Source of the DNA: Diaporthe sp. PMI_573
Taxonomy: Eukaryota > Ascomycota > Sordariomycetes > Diaporthales > Diaporthaceae
Direction of reading: 5' to 3'
Assembly: GCA_021399435.1 (NCBI GenBank)
Contig: JAJTUP010000093.1
Coordinates: 124,001-188,000, forward strand
DNA length: 64,000 bases
Shown here: positions 33,284 to 42,562 of the stretch, one piece after another
Numbering within the stretch: position 1 is the stretch's first letter
How the letters are laid out: each line of letters begins with the position of its first letter
Made by a program: the position numbers and the translations under genes
Notes under the pieces: generated by a model
Told to the model about the DNA's origin: nothing
The model's database searches: none
Seen by the model: only the letters and a program-made list of their open reading frames with translations

Positions 33284-34936
33284 ATGCAAGCAATGCCCGA
33301 ACAGCTGCAAAGTATCGCGTCACGACCATCATCGGATGCGTGTCCTGTTCATTTTGTTGCCGAACATTCCACGATGCAACTCGAACCCGTTGTTTCCTGT
33401 ACCACCAACGCTGGCTCAGAACAGGCGCCGGTAACTGCGGAATCTGCCACCTCGACTCCATCCAGAAGTCGATCGGCTGCCATCATCTTCTCCATCACAT
33501 GTATCACCGGAATCAGCAACCTTTTGGCCGGCTTACTGACGGTGTGCATACCGGTGATTGCGACAGACTTGGGCATAGAATCCGGCCTTCAGTTATGGCC
33601 AGCTTCGGCTTTTGCTCTGGCATGCGGATGTACGTTGCTTCTCTGCGCCACGGCCGCGGACCTACTCGGCTGCCGGCGCGTCTGTCTATTGGGCGCCACG
33701 CTTCAAGCCGGTAGTGCACTAGGCGCCGGTCTTTCGAAAACTCCGACTCAGCTCATCGCCCTCCGCGCTTTCGCAGGTGTCGCAGCGTCAATGTGCCTGC
33801 CCAGCGCCGCGGGCATTGTGTCGTCAACTTTTCCACACAGCACCAGGCCGCGCACACGGACTGCTGCTTTCTCAGCCATGGGCGGAGGCCAAGCTGTCGG
33901 CTTCGGGCTGGGTCTTGCCCTAGGCGGTCTTTTCAGCGGCACTGTTGGTTGGCGATGGGGCTTCCATGCCACGGCGATTCTCAACGTGCTCGTGCTGGTC
34001 ATCGCCCTGTGGTCGCTGCCAATCAGCGTTGATGATGCCGCACCCTTGGGCAGGGACACCGCTATCCGCCTGCGAAAAGAGTTGGATTGGCTTGGAGCAT
34101 TGATCATAAGCACGAGCCTAGCTTTCTTGTCGTATGTCCTGGCCGTCGTCACGGACTCTGATGCAAGCAATCACATGCGCCAACCGCTCAATATTGTGTT
34201 CCTTGGCACTGGCGTGGCCCTCATGCCCGTACACGTGTTTTGGATGCACCATCAAAAGCTACAGGGTCGACCAGCTCTGATCCCCAACGAGCTGTGGCAG
34301 AGCAAACCATTTACATCAGTCTGCATCACAGTCTTCCTCGTTTGGGGCGCCCTCAACGCCAGCGAGCAGCTCACGGCACTTTACCTACAGGACGTCCGCG
34401 AGTTCTCGACGTTGACGTCTTCCCTGTACTTTCTCCCAGCACCAGTTTGCGGCATTCTCACAAACGTTGCTGTTGCTGTCTTTTTGCCGCGTCTCAAAGC
34501 GTCATATGCCGTACCCGTGGGCTGTTTGGTGAGTGGACTCGCGCCGCTTTTGCTGGCAGCATTATGCAGGGTCCAGGGCCCCAGCTACTGGGGGGCAATC
34601 TTCCAAGCAATGGCCATCAATCCGATAGGAGCGGACTTGATGTACACCATTGCTATGTTGGTCGTTACCGACGCATTTCCGTCAAAGACGCAAGCGTTGG
34701 CGGGTGGTGTGTTCAATATGGTTGCTCAGATCGGGAAGAGCGTCGGCATCGCTACGACCGCGATCATAGCGCAGCAGGTGTCTTCACCGCTTTTAAAAAG
34801 CGTCGATGCAAGAGAAGCACTTCTTCGAGGATACCATGCTGGGTGGTGGTACAATTGCGGGCTGAGTCTCATTTCTGTAGTCGTGAGCCTATGGGGGCTG
34901 AGGAGCGTTGGAAGACTAGGCGTGAAGCGTGACTAA
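33284..34936 (+). CDS. MFS transporter, DHA2 (14-helix) type (550 aa)
   Basis: Drug/proton antiporter-like exporter. Single exon with an N-terminal Ser/Thr-rich cytosolic tail of about 65 residues, then about 14 hydrophobic segments, consistent with the DHA2 class. Motif-A-like LLCATAADLLGCRRVCLLGA lies between helices 2 and 3, and the helix-5 antiporter motif is represented by AMGGGQAVGFGLGLALGG. Fungal DHA2 members export toxins, boron or azoles; the cargo here is unknown. Two ATG codons, 33284 and 33374, are possible starts; the first gives the longer tail. It closes the candidate cluster on the right. It is not closely similar to the DHA1 pump at 23312, so the cluster would contain two different export types. 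Confidence 0.87.
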   Translation: MQAMPEQLQSIASRPSSDACPVHFVAEHSTMQLEPVVSCTTNAGSEQAPVTAESATSTPSRSRSAAIIFSITCITGISNLLAGLLTVCIPVIATDLGIESGLQLWPASAFALACGCTLLLCATAADLLGCRRVCLLGATLQAGSALGAGLSKTPTQLIALRAFAGVAASMCLPSAAGIVSSTFPHSTRPRTRTAAFSAMGGGQAVGFGLGLALGGLFSGTVGWRWGFHATAILNVLVLVIALWSLPISVDDAAPLGRDTAIRLRKELDWLGALIISTSLAFLSYVLAVVTDSDASNHMRQPLNIVFLGTGVALMPVHVFWMHHQKLQGRPALIPNELWQSKPFTSVCITVFLVWGALNASEQLTALYLQDVREFSTLTSSLYFLPAPVCGILTNVAVAVFLPRLKASYAVPVGCLVSGLAPLLLAALCRVQGPSYWGAIFQAMAINPIGADLMYTIAMLVVTDAFPSKTQALAGGVFNMVAQIGKSVGIATTAIIAQQVSSPLLKSVDAREALLRGYHAGWWYNCGLSLISVVVSLWGLRSVGRLGVKRD

Positions 34937-36780
34937 AGGACAATGCTGAAGAACCGAGAATGATCCATTGTAAATTTACTGACAACCATGGAAAGAAACA
35001 CCCTCATTGCCCAACTTAATACCACTCATTCCTGCACGCTGGATCAGGCATAATAAAACGGATAAATGCCAAATCCATGCTTGGGCCACTTGTACGTACT
35101 AGAAACCGACATGTGCTGAAGTGGCGCCGTTGCCGCCAGTCTCCGGCAGCGTTACCGAAGCTTGCCACAATGTTCGAAAATCACGTTCCAAGCAGAACTT
35201 TCGGCAAAGCGAAAATGGACAACCGACGCATCACGTTAGGCCATCCAGTACAGTACCGGCCAAACGCAATTTCAGCCTCACACTAGGTATGGTCGTATGT
35301 GCTTAGAACTGCTTCCTGCAACTTTATATAGTCTTGACAATACTCTCGACTAAACTGAAGGCTGATAAAAGAGATGTAAGCATCCCTGAATGCCGCCAAC
35401 GGAGATGGTGACACAGTGGACTGCAGTCTTATGCATCGCCCATAAGTCCAATACAGATCAGAGAACTCTCGCGAGCTGGTAGTCGGTTCAACACTAATCA
35501 TAGTAATAAGTACATAGTTACACTCGGATTTGTTATCTAAAGCTACCTACCTAGGTCGGTATTTCAATCTGATGACCTCACCGTGACAAATTCACCATAA
35601 CGAGATGTGATTTGATGGGGAGATTGCATGGTATGCATCACTGGCAGTTCCTGTCGGATAAAGCGAGTGGGAGACGGATCAGGCCACCTATCACGGTTGC
35701 AGGACAATGCTTACGAAGTCAGCTAGGAGCTGAGAAAATCCCACTCGCCGACCAGCGAGGTCCCCTCCTCTTTGCCTTCTATTCTCTCAGGAACGCGAAC
35801 TTAAGGGTATCGACAAGATTATACTTACTACTTCAAACTTGGCCCGCACGTCCTCGAACGGCTATCTCAGATGTTCGTATGTGGTGAAAGCAGAAATCAG
35901 CAACTCCTTGCTCAGTTGGCTGGTCAGATATTTTCTGAGATAGATCAAGTTTCCGATAAGGCGATGCCGGGTTTCGGTAGTCAGCAGCTGGCGACGGCGC
36001 AATGTGCAGTTCACAGTTTACGATGTGACTGCTTTTGCTTTCCATGATCGTGATTGTGCGGGCGGGCAAAGAAAACACTCTGCCAGGTGACGGCAAAGTA
36101 TTGCCGATGGTCATGACGAATCGAGCCGGTAATTCCGCAGCAGAATTCCGCTGAAGAATAGGTGATGAGGATAGTGACGGTCCGTCATGGAGGCTCAACC
36201 ATATAGTATTTATGTTAGTTGCTCCATGAGTCAATTGTGGCCAGGAAGCTGTCCAAGTAAGTTGCTACTCGTTGTGGGAATGAGGAAATCGTTGTGGACA
36301 AAAAGAGCTCTTGATTTGAATGTTTCTATCTCAGAAACCTAAAATCGCCCTTCTGACCAAGGACTTACCCGGGCGGAGGAAGATCCATGAGGATTGCACC
36401 AGCCGAGAGAGTTGCTTGCAGCAACAAAAACGAAATAAATGAACTGAATTCCACAATCGCAACCTGACCGGACTTTGCAGAGGATAATATGCAACAGACT
36501 GGCGTCTAATAACATAAAGGTCGCGCTGCAGGAATTCCGCACCAGGCCGCTAGTACTCATGCAACACTACTCCACGCCCTCAGGCCTTAATGATTTTCTA
36601 AAGGACGCTGGTGGAGTAATTTCAAGTTTTGGGCCAATTATCTAACAGCCTCTACAGATCTATAGCAGCCTACCTTTATTCTCTCCAGTCGAAAGCAGAG
36701 TACGACAAGAATTTCGGGATCAATGTCTCCCATGCGGTGACAGTGTTCAAGGAGTCAACTCTTACTGGGACTCACACAGG
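34937..36780. other. Gene-poor interval right of the cluster
   Basis: About 1.8 kb with no frame that carries a recognised motif; the longest open frames (36234-35833 minus, 35612-35887 plus) look random. I see no repeats of note. Confidence 0.45.
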
Positions 36781-36884
36781 CAGACGCTTGAGGGCCACGG
36801 TGGTACTGTCAGCTCGGTCGCCTTCTCGCCCGACGGCCAGACACTAGCGTCGGCATCTAACGACAAAACAGTCCGGCTCTGGGC
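36781..36884 (+). pseudogene. Single WD40-repeat remnant of a NACHT/HET-E-type protein
   Basis: The frame from 36781 reads [20 protein letters not shown] followed by [14 protein letters not shown]. This is one textbook WD40 repeat of the highly similar type found in fungal STAND/NLR proteins (HET-E, HET-D, NWD families). The same frame gives a weak [13 protein letters not shown] lead-in and then loses similarity. A working propeller needs several repeats, so this is a scrap left by deletion or recombination. Such repeats are recombination-prone in fungi. Confidence 0.75.
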
Positions 36885-37365
36885 TTCTTTCCATTTGAAC
36901 TTGTACTTTCGATCTTTATCTTTCTCATATACCTTGACCATACAGTCGCGCCAGTGCAGAATCTGGTTTTCTCCCTAGACTAGTTTAGGAATTGAATTAG
37001 AAAAGTCGCTGGTGTCGATGGAATCATCAGGTGATTCGATTTTGAATGGCTATAGAAAGCATTAAAAGGGTCTCAGTTATTTCAAGAGCGGCGACGGACC
37101 ATGAGAACTCGGGATCGATGTTGTGTTAGGTTAGAAGAGCGATTCCGCGCGGGTGCAGAGTGCTTCGCTCGATCGCATCATTCTGTCGTGGTACGTTCGC
37201 TTCGATATTCTTGTCAGTTTGATAGGAAGATTTATGAGAAGCCTACCACGAGAATGGTTCATCACTTTTGACGGGCACTGTCAACCGAGGGTAGCAAGCA
37301 ACCCCGAAATTCTAGACTGGCTACATAAAAAGGCTAAAAATTATCTTTAGCTAATATATTATACT
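36885..37365. other. Non-coding stretch between WD40 scrap and repeat R1
   Basis: No gene is supported. Base composition falls toward AT on the right, where R1 begins. Confidence 0.4.
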
Positions 37366-37711
37366 ATCTAGCTACTTATTGCCAGATATACTAGAAATAA
37401 AATTAAAAAAATATCAACTATTAGAAAATATAAAATTATTACCTGGTAATTTAAAGCTTTTAATAAAAACTTTATAAGTCTTATTTTTCCTGCTAATAAG
37501 CGGTATTAAAAGCTGCCTAAATTAAACCTGTTATATTTTAAGTATTATTTTTATAGTTTATTATAAATTTCTTAAACTTCTTTTACTAGTAGTACTTAAA
37601 TATAGACTTGTTTGTTTTAGTTTTTAACTTTATATATATATATTATTATTTTAAGTATTTTTTATCTATATAATCTAGTATATAGATAATTCTTATATAG
37701 TTATTATAAAG

Positions 37712-38176
37712 TGTTAAACAGTGTCCTGAAAATATGAGTTGTTCTTACTAGCTTGTAAGTGCAGCGCGTTGCTTTTGCAGCTAGTATAGCGGCTGTTTTC
37801 TCAATATGGTAGCTACAACTGGCTTGTCAGAACCTTCGCAACGGAGGTCGCAAGTTCGATTCACCCCGACGTCAAAGTTAGTCTGTTTTTTCAGGCTGTC
37901 CCGGCTTTTCAGCTGGGCCCTAGCTGAGTCACTAGGTAGTAAGAGCTTTTAAGCCCTAATCTAAGCAATAAGACCTATTCGAAGGGGCAATAAGACTTAT
38001 TAGGCAGGCCACTTTGGAGTTGCTAAACAGCGGAAGCAATCTCTATTCTACTTGGTACCTAGAATATCGTCTGAGAAGGGGTGTTAAACAGTGTCCTGAA
38101 AATATGAGTTGTTCTTACTAGCTTGTAAGTGCAGCGCGTTGCTTTTGCAGCTAGTATAGCGGCTGTTTTCTCAATA
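37712..38176 (+). mobile_element. TRIM-like miniature LTR element, 465 bp, with TSD
   Basis: Two direct repeats of 95 bp, 37712-37806 and 38082-38176, appear identical by eye and start TGTTAAACAG and end CTCAATA. The 275-bp interior begins TGG directly at the LTR edge, as a tRNA primer site does, and ends with the purine tract GAGAAGGGG directly before the second LTR. The whole is flanked by TAAAG at 37707-37711 and 38177-38181. These are the hallmarks of a terminal-repeat retrotransposon in miniature. No coding capacity. Ends are TG...TA rather than TG...CA. The orientation is set by primer site and purine tract. It is not RIP-decayed, which fits its small size or a late insertion. Confidence 0.85.
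37807..37875 (+). other. tRNA-like A and B box sequence inside the TRIM
   Basis: TGGTAGCTACAACTGG resembles an A box and AGTTCGATTC a B box of a tRNA or SINE-type promoter, about 40 bp apart. I could not fold a convincing T-arm or acceptor stem, so this is not called a tRNA gene. Part of it overlaps the proposed primer site. Confidence 0.35.
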
Positions 38177-38699
38177 TAAAGGTCTTATAGTTAAGAAGTA
38201 TAAGTATTTTTAAGGTTTATTATTTAGCTATTATATTACTAAAGAAAGTAATTTATTATTAAAAGAGTTATATTTAATAATGTAAGGCTTTTTTGTTGTT
38301 TTTTAATAATTATTTGTATAGCTCTTAACTATTCTAACTCTTTTTAGAGGCAGAGGTTTTCTTATTATAGTTAGAGGAATTTGTTATTTTGGGGAGTTTT
38401 TAAGTTACTCTTGCCCTGATTTAGGCTTTTTTGGGAGGCTTCTTTTTATGGGTTATTTCTCGGTGCCATTACCGGTAGTGTTTATAAAAAAGAATCAGAA
38501 TTAGTAGGGTTGCTATGCCAGGCATATTGGTTACCGCTAGAGGTTTTAGAGAAAGATTTGATGTTAGGGCTAGGTATGGTATAAGACTGATTCTTGCCCC
38601 TTTTATTAGTGGATTGCGGGGGCCATGTCCGTTTATAGGGTGCGGGCCACCTGCGTTACCTACTAAGATAGAGGCGGGGCGCTACAGAATTATGTGTAA

Positions 38700-39180
38700 A
38701 CATATTCATCCAACAGGAGTCCATCCCATGCTACGTGCCACCTGCCTCGCTTATTAGGAACAAATAGATTAATGTGCATCCTCAATTATGACAAGCGAAA
38801 CGCAGGTGACACAACACTGTCACACTGTATGAAGATGCAGTGATTGCTGGCATTGTGGAAGGTATTGCAGGTGAGGGCAGAGAACTTCGGCAAAGACATC
38901 GACTCGGAGCCTCTTTAGAAACAGCAGCAGCCATGTCATTCACCAGCACCAGCAAAGCTCTGGCATGTGATAGAACAGAGGCAGAGTCACTCAGGAACTC
39001 TGTTCAATCTCCCCGTAAAATTACTGTCGGGTTCAAAAGTATTTAAGTACATTAATTTCTTCCTTTCTCTCAATCAAGGATACCTGTCCTCCAGTCTTTT
39101 CCATCTCGGTATCCTGGAATAAATCCAAAGACGTACAATCACAAGTTCTTTTCATTTGCAAATAAACGTCTCTTTACATC
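38700..39180. other. Interval left of the small ORF
   Basis: No gene recognised up to about 39000. The last 120 bases are rich in CT runs and then AAATAAACG, as expected for a fungal promoter and leader ahead of the ATG at 39181. Confidence 0.4.
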
Positions 39181-39402
39181 ATGCCTGGTACTGATTGTGC
39201 CCCCAAGCCTGAGCAGCACGCCCAGAAAACCAAGCAGCCAGAAGCTTCCCATACCAGTAATGAGCTTGCGCAGCCATGGAGAAAGTTCATCACCTTGAAT
39301 GATGGGAAATCCCTTGAGGCTTCGTCAGGTGAAGTGAGACTACAACTTGAAAGAGACCAGCACAAAGGAGTCGGTGGGCCGCTCTGTCAACCCTCGACGT
39401 AA
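39181..39402 (+). CDS. Small hypothetical protein, 73 aa or first exon
   Basis: Unrecognised hydrophilic peptide beginning MPGTDCAPKPEQHAQKTKQP. The ATG has a good fungal context (CATCATGCC) and follows a pyrimidine-rich leader, which is why I list it. The stop TAA overlaps a GTAAGC donor-like site at about 39400, so the frame could be a first exon that splices onward; no clear downstream exon was found. No signal peptide or membrane segment. Confidence 0.4.
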   Translation: MPGTDCAPKPEQHAQKTKQPEASHTSNELAQPWRKFITLNDGKSLEASSGEVRLQLERDQHKGVGGPLCQPST

Positions 39403-39798
39403 GCCGGTGCTCCATGGATTCACCTCTTTTAGAGCAGCTATGAAGTGGATGATTGTTGACCTAAGTTGATTAGCAGCTTAAAGTCTAGAGAGTAAGACGA
39501 AATGCTCCTGGATATTTTTGAATCACCTGGTTCTAGCGACGCATAACTTTGCTTGGCCACATTAGGTGTCGCTACGCACAAGGCTGAATGTGTGCAGGAA
39601 TTGATTTCCAGGGGGCAGCCAGCTGGCCATAATCTTAGCTGATTTCTTCAAGATTGCACAACGTCTTTGTACACAAATATGTTTTGTATCAATCAATTTG
39701 AGAAGCATGTGTTCAACTGAACAGGACTCATTTTCCAAATTGCAGTGACTGTGATTATTTGGCTGGGCATTAACAGATGCGGCATAATATCATTTGCC

Positions 39799-41190
39799 TC
39801 AACCCTGTCTGATCCCGTAGACCAGCTGCAGAATGCCGATTACGACAGACAGAAATGCGAACAAAAGACTTAAAACCCCGAACACAATGACCGCTCTTAG
39901 ATTCAGGGACTCCAAAGGATGCCTAGAATCCTGTATCATCCTCCGCAGCGTCCTTGGTGATTCGTTATTTTGATTCTGTAACAGCAGCAGACGGTCACCA
40001 AGATGAGGGAAATGAGTCTTGATCTGGTAGGTATCTCTGATCATGGAGATATCCCAGGATGAGTCATCGCTTAGGATTGGTGGTCTCTCGCAGAGGCGAA
40101 GCAGTACGGGATCGATCCTGTTTCCCACTCTTGCCAAATCCTTGAGGTTTCTGCCAAATAACTTTCGTGAAGAGGCATCACTGAATATCAGAAGATAACT
40201 TCGAAGAATTTCGCTGCCCAGACTCTTCGTTGTGACTGAAGGGATCTGCTTGCCCTCAAGGGAGAGACACTCTTCGAACTTGTCCAAGATGCTTTTAACA
40301 TGTTAGCACTTATCCCAACGATGCTCAATTTACTTAGAAGAGAGAGAGAGTGAGACTAACCAATGATAGACCGAGTTGGACGTGGTCCCATCCAGATTCA
40401 ATACACAGAAGGAAGGAACCCGGAATAAGTAGAGAGTTTTGGATTCACCATCAATTCTCAGGCAAAGATGAAGACTCAGAGCATCAGTCCATTGAATGTT
40501 GATGCCAGCAATGTGATGCAGAGAGTCGAAATTGAGTTGGGCCACGTGAAGATCATCATTGGAGGCTTCGGTTGATCTAGGTTGCGCTGTCGATGGGAAG
40601 GGAATCGCCTCCCCAAAGGCTCTCAAAAGCCCGGGGATTCGCCTTCCCGAATTGCTCGCTATGTTGACACGTACAACCGGGGGTTCCGTGCGAGGACTCT
40701 CAATGGTGAACGCCTCCACGTCTTTGTGGGTGATGGCTGGCCGGAACAGGAGCGTCAGCACGCCGATGGCAGCGAAAACACAACGTTGAAGTGTTCGTTT
40801 CTTTTCGTCGTCTTGGAGGAGCTTGATATTGCCTTCCTTGTTGCATAGACCCTCGACTATACCGTCAATGTCCAAGTTGACTCCCTTATGCTGGCGAATG
40901 ATTCTCGCAACGGCAAAAACAAGGTTGGTATTACCCCCTTCGTCGTTCATTTCGCCCATCAGTCGGCCAGCCTCTGAGAAATACCATGGCCCCAGTTCCG
41001 AAATACTTATCTTCATGAAATGACCAAAGAATAAGGCTTCTACAGGCATGGTTATGTTGGAAAGGTCGATTCCCAGAGTCTCGTTGCATATTTGACGCCA
41101 GCCTCCATCCGAACTGGTGTTTCCGCTTTCGATGTCGCCAGTCGAAGAGAAGCGTGATAAGCCGCGGGTGAAAATCCCTTTAGGAGGCAT
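39799..41190 (-). CDS. Membrane-anchored protein of unknown function (2 exons, 440 aa)
   Basis: Exon 1 41190-40361 and exon 2 40291-39799 join in phase across a 69-nt intron (donor GTTAGT, branch GCTAAC, acceptor AAAAG) that contains a GA/CT run. The start is MPPKGIFTRG; an in-frame GTG nine codons upstream is less likely. The C-terminus has one strong hydrophobic helix (AVIVFGVLSLLFAFLSVVIG) followed by a short basic tail, so most of the protein would face one side of a membrane. A basic DSRHPLESLNLR segment precedes the helix. I recall similar unnamed proteins in many Sordariomycetes, often near HET genes, with conserved FPHLGDRLL and C-terminal helix, but no known function. No enzyme motif is visible. 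Confidence 0.75.
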
Positions 41191-42093
41191 TTGGACATAA
41201 CACAACGAATCTGGCACCGGAGCTTTCCAAGACGCGCCGAGTGAAAAGCAAGCAGGGTTGGCTTCACACCCAGAGTATGAAACACCCTTCTGTGGTGAAA
41301 TTTAGGCGTTATCGAAGTATCTTGGAAGACGAAAGAGTATATAGAAGGTGGGAAATGGCTTAAACACACCAGAGAAAGTGGATCTGGGAGAGGCGAGCTG
41401 TTGTTAAATGGCATGTCATGGGGCGGGAGCTGAGGTTCCCAGAAGCGTTCTGCGAAAATGCCGCGGTGGCTTGAGGCGGCTTGGGACCCAGCTGCCCACA
41501 CCATTAGCGATGATGTACACCTTTGAACGACTCGTTGCACAACATCGAAGCTTTTATGGGGGGCACTTACTGACATTCGAGGCTGTGTAGGATTCCCACG
41601 TTCGTGAGGTTGAGTGAACGACTGGATCCAATAGTACAGTGCTGCTGGGGATCAAATGCAGCAGAAAGATCATTCTTTGGAGCCACCGTTCCATGCGGCA
41701 AGTTTGTCTCGTCTCGACGCATTTGATGCAAGTCTACAGTAGCTGACCACCCCCGAGGGCTCTGGGGTTGCACAAGCCGTGTCAGCCTACTGACCTGATC
41801 GTTTCGTATGTACTTTCTCATTTTGGAGCCTTAATTCGACGAGTGACATTGAGGTAGACTTGATCAGTTCCATACATTCATGTTTGATTTGGGCTTCGCT
41901 TAAACCCTGCAGTCATACCAAGTACTCAAGCCCAGGTAGCTGTAGCACTGGTGCAAGCCTTGATTGGAAAAGCAAGCAGGCTCTGTCTGTCCGGCAAAAG
42001 GCCAGTAATTTCTAATCCTCTAGGTCGACAAGGCCCCATCCGGCCCACCCCTCCATTCCGACAGCTTTTCTCAAATAAGTATTACAAAAAAAG
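41191..42093. other. Interval between the membrane protein gene and the amidase
   Basis: No conserved coding sequence is seen. It includes the leader of the leftward gene and a pyrimidine/purine-skewed stretch. Open frames of 60-174 codons on the minus strand lack motifs. Confidence 0.4.
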
Positions 42094-42183
42094 ATAGGAG
42101 GATACCCTGTAGGAGGATAACCTGTAGGACGATGTCCTATAGGAGGATAACCTATAGGAGGATAACCCGTAGGAGGATGTCCT
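42094..42183. repeat. Six-copy 15-bp minisatellite
   Basis: Six exactly 15-bp units of (G/A)TAGGAGGATAACCT with small variants (GATACCCT, GATGTCCT). Total 90 bp. It lies about 380 bp upstream of the broken amidase start. Confidence 0.9.
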
Positions 42184-42562
42184 GGGGGTTGGTGTGTTGG
42201 GCAGGAGGCAATTCCCGGGCGCTTCGGAATTGCCTCGGGTGGCCCCCAGTTCTAAGACAATCAGTGTAATGTACGTGTCCGCCCGACGGCTGCAACGCTA
42301 CCTAATCCAGAAGTGGTGTGTTACACGTGTTACGCGCACACTGACCCAAACGGCAACTTTAGGCAGCCACTGTTTGACAATCAGCGGCAGGCACGATCCA
42401 CCCCATTTCATCCTCCACATGCGTGACCCGAAGCGGATTGCAGCTCTCCTGATCCTTCACTTGGCCATAGCCTCTGTTTGCTGTTGGATGTGGTCTCCCA
42501 ACCCTGGATGTTTTGCACCCCTGCGGAGCTACTCGCCCCGCTTCCTCCTTCGACAGCCGAAC

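Larger units (their letters stand above)
37366..38700. repeat. Second copy of old repeat R1, split by a miniature retrotransposon
   Basis: It aligns by eye with 9719-10235 and 18798-19090 in the same order and orientation. Examples are TATAAGTCTTATTTTT at about 37475, CTATTATATTACTAAA at about 38228 and AAGACTGATTCTTGCCCC at about 38583. It is AT-rich and decayed at the left and middle and less so at the right end. The 465-bp element at 37712-38176 interrupts it. Element class unknown. Confidence 0.6.

Noticed and set aside
37807..37875. A functional tRNA gene
   Set aside because: A and B box-like words are present but I could not form the T-arm or acceptor stem, and the sequence lies inside a TRIM.
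40341..40352. GA/CT run as an independent microsatellite feature
   Set aside because: It is a short pyrimidine tract inside the intron of the membrane-protein gene, which is ordinary.
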